NCBI GenBank assembly: GCA_030745815.1
Contig: JASLNX010000195.1
Coordinates: 1 to 8,588 of the forward strand
DNA from: an archaeon
GTDB taxonomy: Archaea > Iainarchaeota > Iainarchaeia > Iainarchaeales > GCA-2688035
Direction of reading: 5' to 3'
Length of the DNA: 8,588 nt
Shown: in pieces, positions 1 through 6,276 of the stretch
Numbering within the stretch: position 1 is the first letter of the stretch
How the letters are laid out: each line of letters begins with the position of its first letter
Made by a program: the position numbers and the translations under genes
The notes under the pieces: model-generated
The model's database searches: none
Seen by the model: the letters and a program-made list of their open reading frames with translations, nothing else
What the model was told of the DNA's origin: nothing

Positions 1-450
1 GTCTGCAAGAGCAACACTTGCTGCGGTTAGTGCAGCAGCTCTTGAGCCTGCGTTACTGTCAAGTATTTCTACAAACACATCAATGCTTGAGTTTGGAAAT
101 CTTTCAATGAAGACTGCTCTTTCAAGTGCTTCACTGCAAACTTTTGAAATTTCAACTTCCCTTCTTCCAGGGCGTGGGTTTTTTCTGTCAGGAACCGAAA
201 AGCAAGCCATTCTGTAAATAAACTTTACACGTGCCTTATAAGGATCCTGTGTGTGCTTTGGCAAAGCTTCCTTTGGACCAAAGACTCCTGCAATTACTTT
301 GTTCTGGCCCCATTCAAGGTATGCCGAACCGTCTGCGTTGTCAAGAACTCCAACCTCTATTTTAAGTGGCCTAATCTCGTCAACTTTTCTTCCGTCAACT
401 CTTTTTCCATTTTTGACGTACTCTATTTTTTCATCTTTTTTAGTAGCCAT
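1..450 (-). CDS. rrp41: Archaeal exosome subunit Rrp41 (RNase PH-like), N-terminal 150 residues
   Basis: Rrp41 is the catalytic RNase PH-fold subunit of the archaeal exosome. It pairs with Rrp42 in a six-membered ring that degrades or tails RNA 3' to 5' in the cytoplasm. The gene runs off the left edge, so the protein is incomplete. Visible family features are [19 protein letters not shown] near residues 18-36, the strand [19 protein letters not shown], the basic RNA/phosphate-binding stretch [15 protein letters not shown] near residues 90-104, and [18 protein letters not shown] at the cut end. The catalytic Asp of the second half lies outside the window. The ATG start is preceded by GGTGA at 7-base spacing and overlaps the rrp4 stop by one base (TAATG), so translational coupling is likely. 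Rrp42 would be expected next, beyond the edge. Confidence 0.96.
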   Translation of the reverse strand, partial: MATKKDEKIEYVKNGKRVDGRKVDEIRPLKIEVGVLDNADGSAYLEWGQNKVIAGVFGPKEALPKHTQDPYKARVKFIYRMACFSVPDRKNPRPGRREVEISKVCSEALERAVFIERFPNSSIDVFVEILDSNAGSRAAALTAASVALAD

Positions 451-1073
451 TATTTAGTCACCTTTTTTTTCCTTAAAAAATCTCCAACTTTGTTTGTCAG
501 GTTGCTTAAGTGCGCTTCCCTTTCAATTAGGTCAAGTGCTTCCTTCAAGAGCTTTGTGTCTCCGCCCTTTGCCCAAATCCAGCCGTTTCTTCCAACAAGG
601 ATGTTACAGCCTGTGCCGTCTTTTAGCTGGGCAAGCATGCTTCCACTTTTTCCAATTACTCGTGGAATTTTTACCGGGGTTACTGACAAAATTTCCCCGC
701 CGTAAAAAACCCTTAGGTCTTCCATTTTTGCTTCATTTATTTCGTTTACGTCAAATACTTTTGCCGAAATTACAGCACCTCTTTTGAGTCGGTCTCTGAC
801 TTCCTGCTTTGATACATAGCTTGCGTAAATGCTGTTAATTGCAACTCCGTAAACTGAAAACTTTTCACTTTCAACTATTCCAACAATTATGTCTCCTCTT
901 CTTGGGATATATTTTCCGCGAAGTGGAACAACTGCTGCTGAATCTCGATCTTCGTATACAAGGCCAAGTGCGTCGCTGTAAACTTTTCCGTTTTCAGTAA
1001 AAACGTGCGAGCCAAGCCTTGTCCTTTGTTCTGTTACCAGGTCTCCTGGAACAACTATTTTTTTTTCACTCAA
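450..1073 (-). CDS. rrp4: Archaeal exosome RNA-binding cap subunit Rrp4
   Basis: Rrp4 forms the RNA-binding cap that feeds substrates into the Rrp41-Rrp42 ring. The 207 residues show the expected three parts. The N-terminal domain (about 1-58) includes VVPGDLV near residue 7. The S1 domain (about 60-128) opens with [11 protein letters not shown] and closes with [11 protein letters not shown]. The KH-type domain (about 130-207) carries VIGKSGSM at 139-146 and [10 protein letters not shown] at 161-170. Length is near the low end of what I recall for the family. The start is a TTG at 1071-1073; GGTGA lies 6 bases upstream, and the resulting N-terminus fits the family, which supports this choice. 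It starts 2 bases after the SBDS stop and its own stop overlaps the rrp41 start, as expected for the exosome superoperon. Confidence 0.96.
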   Translation of the reverse strand: MSEKKIVVPGDLVTEQRTRLGSHVFTENGKVYSDALGLVYEDRDSAAVVPLRGKYIPRRGDIIVGIVESEKFSVYGVAINSIYASYVSKQEVRDRLKRGAVISAKVFDVNEINEAKMEDLRVFYGGEILSVTPVKIPRVIGKSGSMLAQLKDGTGCNILVGRNGWIWAKGGDTKLLKEALDLIEREAHLSNLTNKVGDFLRKKKVTK

Positions 1074-1075
1074 AA

Positions 1076-1777
1076 TTAATCACCTTTCTCCAAAATTTTT
1101 GTTTCGACGTCGCCGTGTGTTAAATGATTGAGCTCGTTTAAGAAATCACTTCTCATTCCTGCGGCCATTTCAACAACTGCTATTAGTGAGCCGTCGTTTT
1201 GCCATGCTTCTTTTTTGAGCTCGTATTTGTGCAGGAACGCGGAAACTCGTCCGGCCTGCTGGGCAGTAACCTTTACTGCAATCCTTTGCTTTTCAAGCGA
1301 AATCGGGATTATTTTTTTTAATTCATTAAGTATTTCTTGAACCTGTTCTTCTGCTGATTTTCCTGCGTCAACGTGAATCTTTGCTTCCTCCATTGCTATC
1401 TCAATTCTTTTTGGAGGATGCGGTGCGTTTGTTTGTGGGTTCATTGCATTTCTTGAAATTATTTGAATTACTTCAAGCCTTTTTGCTTCGCGCATGTGTT
1501 TTCTTTGTTCAGTTGTAAGTTGTACGTCTCCTTCTCGAATTATCTTTTCGGCAACCTCGTTTATTTCGGTTGTTCCAAAGGCTGTTGTCAAAACCTCTGG
1601 GCTCTGCGTAGAGCCTTTTGCTGCGTCTTTGAAGACTGTGTCTATTGCAAGTAAATCGTTAAAACTCACGCTTTCACCTTTTTTTAGTTTCAATGCAAGA
1701 TCTGGATCTACAAGAATTTCAAACTTTTCGCCGTTTTTTTCCATTCTTGCCGTAACCGCTTCTTCCAGTTTTACCAT
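1076..1777 (-). CDS. sbds: Ribosome maturation protein SBDS (Sdo1 homologue)
   Basis: This is the archaeal orthologue of the Shwachman-Bodian-Diamond syndrome protein. In eukaryotes that protein acts with an EF-2-like GTPase in releasing eIF6 from the 60S subunit. The 233-residue length is typical. The N-terminal FYSH domain (about 1-85) contains [16 protein letters not shown] and [21 protein letters not shown]. The helical middle domain (about 86-160) contains [27 protein letters not shown] as family-like sequence. The C-terminal ferredoxin-like domain (about 160-233) contains [13 protein letters not shown] and [12 protein letters not shown]. The start is ATG at 1777. No strong ribosome binding site is seen, only a GGGG about 10 bases upstream. 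The gene lies 50 bases after psmA and 2 bases before rrp4, the order commonly conserved in archaea. Confidence 0.96.
   Translation of the reverse strand: MVKLEEAVTARMEKNGEKFEILVDPDLALKLKKGESVSFNDLLAIDTVFKDAAKGSTQSPEVLTTAFGTTEINEVAEKIIREGDVQLTTEQRKHMREAKRLEVIQIISRNAMNPQTNAPHPPKRIEIAMEEAKIHVDAGKSAEEQVQEILNELKKIIPISLEKQRIAVKVTAQQAGRVSAFLHKYELKKEAWQNDGSLIAVVEMAAGMRSDFLNELNHLTHGDVETKILEKGD
1080..1086 (-). promoter_or_regulatory. Ribosome binding site for rrp4 (decides TTG start)
   Basis: On the minus strand AAGGTGA sits 6 bases upstream of the TTG at 1073. It matches the anti-Shine-Dalgarno end of archaeal 16S rRNA. It lies across the end of the SBDS gene, so rrp4 initiation is probably coupled to SBDS termination. 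Confidence 0.7.
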
Positions 1778-1827
1778 TGTTTCAAAAACCCCGTTAAAAT
1801 TATTGAATTATTTTAGATTAAATGAAG

Positions 1828-2553
1828 TTACTTTTTCCCCAAAATAGACTTCAGCTTTTGCTTTCCAATCTTTTCAAACTTTTTACTGCTTGAAATAAAT
1901 GCAAATTCAAGGTTGTTGATGTCCATTTTTTCTTTGTCACCAAGTCCTTTGTCAATTGCTTCGGCTGCAAGTAATATTGCGTTGTCAAGAGTTAGTGCGT
2001 CCTTGTACTTTTTCTCAAGGTGCTTCATTGCGTCCTTTCTGCCTTTTCCAATTGCAACTGCTCTGTATTCTGCGAGAGCTCCTGATGGCTCTGTTTCAAA
2101 GAGTCTTGGACCGGTTTCGTCATATCCTCCGATAATAAAACTTACTCCAAAAGGCCTCATCCCAGCGTACTGGGTAAAAAGCTGTTTTATTGCTCCAAGT
2201 TCTTTTACAAGTGTTTCAACGTGAATTTCTTCTTCGTAATGCATTCTGTTTTCCTGTGCTTCCTTTCTTGCCATTTGAACAAGTCGTCTTGCGTCTCCAA
2301 CAAGACCTGCGCTAATTGCTCCAATGTGGTAGTCAATTTTGAAGAGTTTTTCAACGCTTTCTGGCAAAATTAACTTGCTTGGTGCTCTTTTGTCTGCTCC
2401 AAGAAGAATTCCGTCCTGATAGATCATTGCAACTCCAATTGTGCCCTGTTCGACGATTTTGCTAGCGTACTCTACTTGATAGAGCCGCCCGTCAGGGGAA
2501 AACATCGTTGCAACACGATCATATGCTGAACCCTTTCTAGAAACAGGATACAT
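1828..2553 (-). CDS. psmA: 20S proteasome alpha subunit
   Basis: This subunit forms the outer heptameric rings of the archaeal 20S core particle; it gates substrate entry and docks ATPase activators such as PAN. The 241 residues are full length. The gating YDR motif is at 11-13, followed by the alpha-subunit signature FSPDGRLYQVEYA at 18-30. LVGDARRLVQMAR is near 84-96, RPFGVSFIIGGYD near 133-145, and GPRLFETEPSG near 148-158. By alignment from memory with Thermoplasma, K69 in SVEKL corresponds to the lysine that binds activator HbYX tails. Alpha subunits lack the processed catalytic threonine, as seen here. The start is ATG at 2553; GAGG lies too far upstream to be a convincing ribosome binding site. 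It follows a zinc-ribbon gene and leads into SBDS, rrp4 and rrp41. Confidence 0.98.
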   Translation of the reverse strand: MYPVSRKGSAYDRVATMFSPDGRLYQVEYASKIVEQGTIGVAMIYQDGILLGADKRAPSKLILPESVEKLFKIDYHIGAISAGLVGDARRLVQMARKEAQENRMHYEEEIHVETLVKELGAIKQLFTQYAGMRPFGVSFIIGGYDETGPRLFETEPSGALAEYRAVAIGKGRKDAMKHLEKKYKDALTLDNAILLAAEAIDKGLGDKEKMDINNLEFAFISSSKKFEKIGKQKLKSILGKK

Positions 2554-2606
2554 AAAAAAAACCGTTTTTTCCTCTTCGCTTGTTCTAAAGAATTTATCTA
2601 CGTTAA

Positions 2607-2616
2607 CTATAAAAAG
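2607..2616 (-). promoter_or_regulatory. TATA box for the psmA-SBDS-rrp4-rrp41 unit
   Basis: The minus strand reads CTTTTTATAG here. A start site about 25 bases downstream would fall near 2585 and leave a leader of roughly 30 bases before the psmA ATG. The box lies in the gap just after the stop of the upstream zinc-ribbon gene. Read-through from that gene is also possible. Confidence 0.5.
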
Positions 2617-2629
2617 CTTCTCTTGAAGT

Positions 2630-2803
2630 CTAAAGCTTCTTTTTTAGTTCTAGAAAAATCTCACCGTCATCGCGTAAAATAGTCCATTCTGAACTGCATT
2701 TTGGGCAGTCAATGCCTTCGGCTTTCTGGTGTTCTTGACTAGTTAACGGAATTCCGTATCCGCACTTTAAGCACTTAGCTTTTACTATGTTTATTAACGC
2801 CAT
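2630..2803 (-). CDS. Small zinc-ribbon protein, 57 residues, function unknown
   Basis: A 57-residue open frame starts at ATG 2803 and stops with TAG at 2630. It has two CxxC pairs, CLKC at residues 11-14 and CPKC at 33-36, with the knuckle CLKCGYGIPL and the second half IDCPKCSSEW. This is the classic spacing of a single treble-clef or rubredoxin-type zinc ribbon. The C-terminus ends ELKKKL. A strong ribosome binding site (AGGAG, 8-base spacing) supports the start. It lies between pop5 and psmA, in the same direction as both, inside the RNase P/proteasome/exosome gene cluster, so a role in RNA processing, translation or transcription is plausible but not shown. I do not recognise a named family. 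It is too short and lacks the helical N-terminus to be RNase P subunit Rpp21. Confidence 0.85.
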   Translation of the reverse strand: MALINIVKAKCLKCGYGIPLTSQEHQKAEGIDCPKCSSEWTILRDDGEIFLELKKKL

Positions 2804-2811
2804 AGTTATCT

Positions 2812-2816
2812 CTCCT
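2812..2816 (-). promoter_or_regulatory. Ribosome binding site for the zinc-ribbon gene
   Basis: AGGAG on the minus strand sits 8 bases upstream of the ATG at 2803. It is one of the clearest ribosome binding sites in the window and is the main evidence that the 57-residue frame is a real gene. Confidence 0.75.
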
Positions 2817-2864
2817 AACTGTAAAATTACTTTCTACTGAGCCAATAGTAGTGTGATACTAATT

Positions 2865-2874
2865 CATTAAAAAG
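2865..2874 (-). promoter_or_regulatory. TATA-like box upstream of the zinc-ribbon gene; may also end the pop5 transcript
   Basis: The minus strand reads CTTTTTAATG. A start site about 25 bases downstream, near 2843, would leave a leader of about 40 bases containing the AGGAG site. The same T-run lies about 30 bases after the pop5 stop and could act as an archaeal poly-T terminator for the preceding unit. Confidence 0.4.
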
Positions 2875-2900
2875 AGATTGTCTGAGGCAAATTATGGCAT

Positions 2901-3173
2901 TTACCGCAGTGTTTTCAGGGTTCCGCTTGTTTTAATTGGCTTAATTCCCGCGGCTTCCATTGCCTTTTTCAATTTGCCCTCCAGGCCCCTTTTGCATCTT
3001 ACAATTCCCGTCCCTGTACTGCTGTCAAATTCAATTAAGTGAACTGGTTTAACTCCAAGGCCGAAGAATTCTGTTTTTATTTGATCAAAAGAGCGCTTTT
3101 CGCTGCATTCAAAAAGCAGGTATCTCTTCTTCATTCTTTGAGACGGCTTAAACCTTGGTGTTACCTCTTTCAA
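2901..3173 (-). CDS. rnp2: RNase P protein component 2 (Pop5 homologue)
   Basis: Pop5 pairs with Rpp30 in the catalytic lobe of archaeal RNase P, which removes tRNA 5' leaders. The 90 residues match the family outline. After a short basic N-terminus, KKRYLLFE begins the first strand of the RRM-like fold at about residue 15. TGTGIVRCKRGLEGKLKKAM at about 53-72 matches the conserved 'T-G-I-V-R-C' strand and helix. The end SGTLKTLR corresponds to the family SGTIKK tail. The start is TTG at 3171-3173, chosen because GGAGGG lies 6 bases upstream and the extra 13 residues before the internal Met fit the usual family N-terminus. Four bases overlap the HD gene (TTGA), so coupling is likely. The length is on the short side. 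Confidence 0.88.
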   Translation of the reverse strand: MKEVTPRFKPSQRMKKRYLLFECSEKRSFDQIKTEFFGLGVKPVHLIEFDSSTGTGIVRCKRGLEGKLKKAMEAAGIKPIKTSGTLKTLR

Positions 3174-3712
3174 TCTAATCCCTCCAAATTTGGCCCAATA
3201 TTTGCCTTTTCTAAAAGCTTTTTTTCCAGTTCAAAAACCTTTGGTTTGCAGGCAAGAATTGTTTCATTCACTCCCTTTCCAACAGAACTGTATCTTTTAA
3301 TCAAATACTCAAAGCGTTCTTCAAGGGAAACAATGGAACCGTGTTTTACTCTTTTGTCTGCGTAGTAAACAATTTTTGACTCAATGCTTGAAAAGCTTCC
3401 TTCAAGAATGTTTGAAAGCCCGTGTTCGCCGGCAATTTGTGCAATCTCTGGGAGCCTTTCTTTTTTCAAAATTTCCACGGCTTCTGGAACATGTCTTTTT
3501 TCTGGATTATCAATTGAAATCTTTTTAGCAATGTCGTGAAGTAGCGCGGCCGCTTCAATAAGAGGCAGGTTAACTTCTTCTCCATTTTCTGAAATCTTTT
3601 TGCCTAAAAAAATCGCAACCTTTGCAACCTGCGTTGAGTGCTCCACAATGTGTTCAGGCATTTTGTACTTTTTCAAGAGCTCTAAAGCCTGCTCGCGCGA
3701 AGGAATGTTCAT
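3170..3712 (-). CDS. HD-domain metal-dependent phosphohydrolase, archaeal TIGR00295-like
   Basis: The 180 residues form a single HD domain. Candidate metal ligands are H25 (VEHS), H59-D60 (LLHDIAK), H74 (RHVPEA), H97 (GEHG) and D119 (YYADKR). This H...HD...H...H...D pattern is that of HD hydrolases that cleave phosphomonoesters or phosphodiesters of nucleotides or RNA. The order and spacing resemble a small archaeal family I recall as TIGR00295, whose substrate is unknown. Residues 130-180 are a charged helical tail. The start is ATG at 3712 with no ribosome binding site; a TATA box 28 bases upstream implies a leaderless mRNA. It overlaps rnp2 by four bases and follows rpl15e, the place where many archaea have the RNase P subunit Rpp30. 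A link to tRNA or rRNA processing is therefore inference from context only. Confidence 0.88.
   Translation of the reverse strand: MNIPSREQALELLKKYKMPEHIVEHSTQVAKVAIFLGKKISENGEEVNLPLIEAAALLHDIAKKISIDNPEKRHVPEAVEILKKERLPEIAQIAGEHGLSNILEGSFSSIESKIVYYADKRVKHGSIVSLEERFEYLIKRYSSVGKGVNETILACKPKVFELEKKLLEKANIGPNLEGLD
3180..3185 (-). promoter_or_regulatory. Ribosome binding site for rnp2 (decides TTG start)
   Basis: GGAGGG on the minus strand is placed 6 bases before the TTG at 3173, within the 3' end of the HD gene. It argues for the TTG start rather than the in-frame internal ATG 13 codons later. Confidence 0.75.
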
Positions 3713-3735
3713 GAAGAAAACTAGGTTAATTCATT

Positions 3736-3745
3736 TAATAAAAAG
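3736..3745 (-). promoter_or_regulatory. TATA box for the HD-rnp2 unit (leaderless)
   Basis: The minus strand reads CTTTTTATTA, centred about 28 bases upstream of the HD-gene ATG. This puts the transcription start at or next to the ATG, in agreement with the lack of a ribosome binding site. The T-run lies just after the rpl15e stop and could also end that transcript. Confidence 0.55.
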
Positions 3746-3753
3746 TTCTTTGG

Positions 3754-4377
3754 CTATTTATTTTTTGCTTTACGGGCCTTTTGCTTTATCCTAGAATTTC
3801 GTGATGGCCTGTCCTTTTCTGTTCCCTTGCCCTTCTTTTGTAGACCTCTTGACTTTTTGCCGGCTGAAGTTAAACCACGCTCTGCTCTTCCCTTATGGGT
3901 TTTTCCTGAAATCCACTTTAGGTTTTTGTCTGATTTGATTTCAGGAGCAGCTGTGTCAATAAGAATTACTTCGTAATAATGGCTTTTTCCGTCTGCACCA
4001 ACCTTGTAAGAGTTCAAAACTTCGCAGTTTTCGTACTTTCTTGAAGCTCTTTGTTCTGCAATTCCTTTGATGCTAATTGCTCTGGTTAGCTTTTTTACAC
4101 CCATTCTCTTTGGTTTTCTTCCCTTTTTCGGGCGCCTGTGTGCTCCGCTTCCTCGCCTTACTCTGGCTCTTACAACAATAATTCCCTTCTTTGCCTTGTA
4201 TCCAAGGGAGCGGGCCTTTACAATATTTGTAGGCTTTTCAATCCTTACAACCGCGGTCTTCTCTTTTCTGTAGCCAATCATTCTTTCGCGTTGAATGGCC
4301 TTGTAGTCGTATGACTTATCCTTTGTACCGCTTCTTTCCTTTTCAAAGGTTTTCTTAATCTCTTTTGTTGCGCTCAT
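3754..4377 (-). CDS. rpl15e: 50S ribosomal protein L15e
   Basis: L15e is a core large-subunit protein of archaea and eukaryotes that binds 23S rRNA. The 207 residues match the family: VVRIEKPTNIVKARSLGYKAKKG (from about residue 43, a family block), IIVVRARVRRGSG, RKYENCEVLNSY near 113-124, HYYEVILID near 133-141, and RGLTSAGKKSRGL near 167-179, ending in a lysine-rich tail. The start chosen is ATG at 4377, with GTGAT 4 bases upstream; a GTG three codons further upstream (4386) is possible. The N-terminus (MSATKEIKKTFEKER) diverges from the archaeal forms I remember best, which begin with MYKYIREAW-like sequence. The gene diverges from the 4500 gene and is followed, after a short gap, by the HD-rnp2 pair. 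Confidence 0.96.
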   Translation of the reverse strand: MSATKEIKKTFEKERSGTKDKSYDYKAIQRERMIGYRKEKTAVVRIEKPTNIVKARSLGYKAKKGIIVVRARVRRGSGAHRRPKKGRKPKRMGVKKLTRAISIKGIAEQRASRKYENCEVLNSYKVGADGKSHYYEVILIDTAAPEIKSDKNLKWISGKTHKGRAERGLTSAGKKSRGLQKKGKGTEKDRPSRNSRIKQKARKAKNK

Positions 4378-4424
4378 TAAAATCACTCAATCAAATAAAA
4401 CTAAAACTGTCCCGAATTAAGAAT

Positions 4425-4490
4425 CAGGCAAAGTATTATAACTAACTTGTAGAGAAATTCTATTAGGGAATTGTTTTAAAACTTTGCCTG
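4425..4490. promoter_or_regulatory. Divergent promoter region with a perfect 10-bp inverted repeat and mirrored TATA boxes
   Basis: CAGGCAAAGT at 4425-4434 is repeated exactly in reverse complement (ACTTTGCCTG) at 4481-4490. The next 10 bases inward are also mirrored at 7 of 10 positions, giving TATTATAAC on one side and GTTTTAAAAC on the other. Each arm thus looks like a purine-rich BRE-like element plus a TATA box, pointing inward. Read plus, the left arm would start transcripts near 4462 for the 4500 gene and leave a leader containing its ribosome binding site. Read minus, the right arm (or the TTATAATA at 4434-4441) would serve rpl15e. Alternatively the repeats are operator half-sites for one regulator controlling both genes. 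Confidence 0.55.
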
Positions 4491-4499
4491 GGTGATGAA

Positions 4500-5291
4500 A
4501 TGGCTGCAGCGAGAAGAAATCATAACAGACCTAAAAAACAAAAAAACAATAAGGGGAAAGCGCACCAAACGCACACAGGCAAGGGAACTAAACCAGCGTC
4601 CCATGGCCACAACAAAACAAAGAATCGGGCAACCACCGTCCGCAAAAAAACGCCTGCTCCAACAAAAACAACGGGGGCAAAGAAAACAACGCGCAGGCAA
4701 CGCAGAACTATACAGCATAGAAAACTTCGTGAATTCCTGCACACCCTTAGTAAACCAGCAAAGTCTGGCAATCGAACGATCCCGCGGGCAAAAGAATTGG
4801 TTAAAATAATAACTGGCGGGATAGAATTCGGCAAAACAAGCACTCAGGCGTTTGAACTCAACGCATATGATCTTATTCACACTTATGTGGCACAAAGACT
4901 TGGATTGCAAGGAAGACGAAGTGTGTTAGCTGTTGACTTTGCAAATGGCTTCGCATCAGTGAAGCTCGTTGAGAGGGCTATCAAAATAGGGCAGGGAACA
5001 GAATTTACGTTAGAAAGAAACCTACTTTACCGCATGCTTGAAAATTACGAGCGCGCAACCAGATTCATTGGCAAAACTGCGGAGGCAGAGGAAGCGGCAA
5101 GAAAATTAGGCGGACTTAATAGAAGCGAGGAAGTTGGAAGAGGACTACAATTAAACATTGAAATTGAAGACAAGCACTTCAAACAAGCGATGAGAAAACT
5201 AATTGGTGCAAAGGACACTGTTTTCTTTTTTAAGATGCGGGACCTTCTTACAAGAATGGTGCGGCTCGAATTACAAAAGCGGGGCAAGTAA
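4500..5291 (+). CDS. Unrecognised protein with a highly basic N-terminal tail, 263 residues
   Basis: I do not recognise this protein. Residues 1-77 are low-complexity and contain no Asp or Glu at all (the first acidic residue is E78). They are rich in Lys, Arg, Thr, Asn, Gln and His, with clusters such as RRNHNRPKKQKNN and KKTTRRQRRT; this looks like a disordered nucleic-acid-binding tail. Residues about 78-263 look folded and mostly helical, with one hydrophobic strand-like stretch (SVLAVDFANGFASVKLV, 141-157) and a helical C-terminus (FFFKMRDLLTRMVRLELQKRGK). No signal peptide or membrane segment is seen. The start is ATG at 4500 behind GGTGAT. It diverges from rpl15e across a mirrored promoter region, and a ribosome-, rRNA- or DNA-associated role is a reasonable guess. 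It is not S3Ae or another ribosomal protein I can identify. Confidence 0.85.
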   Translation: MAAARRNHNRPKKQKNNKGKAHQTHTGKGTKPASHGHNKTKNRATTVRKKTPAPTKTTGAKKTTRRQRRTIQHRKLREFLHTLSKPAKSGNRTIPRAKELVKIITGGIEFGKTSTQAFELNAYDLIHTYVAQRLGLQGRRSVLAVDFANGFASVKLVERAIKIGQGTEFTLERNLLYRMLENYERATRFIGKTAEAEEAARKLGGLNRSEEVGRGLQLNIEIEDKHFKQAMRKLIGAKDTVFFFKMRDLLTRMVRLELQKRGK

Positions 5292-5294
5292 CCC

Positions 5295-5304
5295 AAATAT
5301 AAAA
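5295..5304 (+). promoter_or_regulatory. TATA box for ttuA (leaderless)
   Basis: AAATATAAAA is centred about 28 bases before the ttuA ATG at 5328. No ribosome binding site precedes that ATG, so transcription probably starts at the start codon. The box lies just after the stop codon of the upstream gene. Confidence 0.65.
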
Positions 5305-5327
5305 TACTTTTGCTTTAGATACTTTTT

Positions 5328-6269
5328 ATGCCAAAAGAAAAATGCGATAGGTGCGCTAAGAAGTCTGTTATTGAGTTGCCTTACGGTCCGCACTGGCTTT
5401 GCAAGGAACACTTTTTGTACTTTTTTGAAAAGCGGGTTAAAAAAACCTGCAGAGCAAACAAGCTTATTTTGCCGGGTGAAAAAATTCTTGTAGCTTACTC
5501 TGGTGGAAAAGACAGCGCAGTTACTCTTTACTTAATTAACAAGATTTTTGGCAAGCGAAACGAAGTTCAAGCGCTTTTAATTGACGAAGGAATTGAAGGC
5601 TATCGGGATAAAGCACTGGATATTGCGGAAAAGAATTGTAAGGCCTGGGAAATTCCATTCAAGCGGGTTTCTTTTAAGGACGAAGCCGGCTTTACAATGG
5701 TTGACGTAATGAAAAAAACTGGCGCAAAGAAAAAACTTGGGAGCACGTGTTCTTTTTGCGGAGTAATCAGGCGAAGAATAATGAATCAGTTTGCGAAAAA
5801 GTTTGGAGCTGGGAAACTTGTAACAGGCCACAATTTGGACGACGAAGTGCAAAGTACTTTAATGAATGTGTGCGATGCCGACCTAAATCGTTTTTTAAGA
5901 ATTGGGCCAATTGCTGGGAACAAAAAAATTAAGGGACTGGTTCCAAGAATAAAGCCTTTGTGGGAAAGCCCTGAAATAGAAATAATTGCTTTTGCAGAAC
6001 TTAACAAAATTGATTATCACAAAGAGCAGTGCTGTCCGTTTAAGTGGCAGGCAAAGCGAAACGATTTCAGGGGCATTGTGAACCACCTTGAGTCAAGCTA
6101 TCCTGGCACAATGTACTCTGTTCTAAGCTTTTTTAAGCAAGTAAAGTCAAAAATTGGCAAAAAGGGAGCAAAAAAGGAGCTTGAAACGTGCAGTAAGTGC
6201 GGTGAACCGTGCAATGGAAAGCAGTGCATGTCTTGCAACCTAATTAAAAAAATTGCGTTTGCCAAATAA
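5328..6269 (+). CDS. ttuA: tRNA 2-thiolation enzyme, TtuA/Ncs6 (NcsA) family
   Basis: This PP-loop ATPase adenylates a tRNA uridine and replaces its 2-oxygen with sulfur, using a ubiquitin-like sulfur carrier. The 313 residues show the full family plan. An N-terminal zinc finger has C6, C9, C25 and H28. The PP-loop SGGKDS is at 58-63. CSFC (C141, C144) is followed by GVIRRR, and C235/C236 supplies the third candidate ligand of the catalytic Fe-S cluster. GHNLDDEVQ is at 167-175. A C-terminal zinc ribbon has C288, C291, C300 and C303. The gene could act on U54 (TtuA, typical of thermophiles) or on wobble U34 (NcsA/Ncs6); sequence alone does not decide. The start is ATG at 5328. tRNA-Val begins 7 bases after the stop. 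Confidence 0.93.
   Translation: MPKEKCDRCAKKSVIELPYGPHWLCKEHFLYFFEKRVKKTCRANKLILPGEKILVAYSGGKDSAVTLYLINKIFGKRNEVQALLIDEGIEGYRDKALDIAEKNCKAWEIPFKRVSFKDEAGFTMVDVMKKTGAKKKLGSTCSFCGVIRRRIMNQFAKKFGAGKLVTGHNLDDEVQSTLMNVCDADLNRFLRIGPIAGNKKIKGLVPRIKPLWESPEIEIIAFAELNKIDYHKEQCCPFKWQAKRNDFRGIVNHLESSYPGTMYSVLSFFKQVKSKIGKKGAKKELETCSKCGEPCNGKQCMSCNLIKKIAFAK
6241..6254 (+). promoter_or_regulatory. Possible TATA box for tRNA-Val inside the end of ttuA
   Basis: TAATTAAAAAAATT is centred about 30 bases upstream of the tRNA 5' end, the usual distance for an archaeal promoter. It falls in the last codons of ttuA, so the tRNA may have its own promoter or be processed from a ttuA-tRNA transcript. Confidence 0.35.
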
Positions 6270-6276
6270 TTGGTAA

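Noticed and set aside
2630..2803. Zinc-ribbon protein as RNase P subunit Rpp21 (RNP4)
   Set aside because: It has the right cysteine pairs and context, but at 57 residues it lacks the N-terminal helices and the flanking sequence of Rpp21.
4492..4809. A 105-codon frame overlapping the start of the 4500 gene, beginning GTG/ATG at 4492
   Set aside because: The same ribosome binding region could serve it, but the frame ends at 4809 while the 4500 frame continues to 5291. Low stop density in this A/C-rich stretch explains the extra open frames. Double coding would need conservation evidence.
4476..4910. Antisense frames of 107 and 144 codons opposite the 4500 gene
   Set aside because: They are Cys/Phe/Arg-rich products of reading the basic tail backwards and have no recognisable domain or start signal.
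4500..5291. Identity as ribosomal protein S3Ae or another basic ribosomal protein
   Set aside because: Considered because of the basic tail and the position beside rpl15e. The body of the protein shows none of the S3Ae motifs I know.
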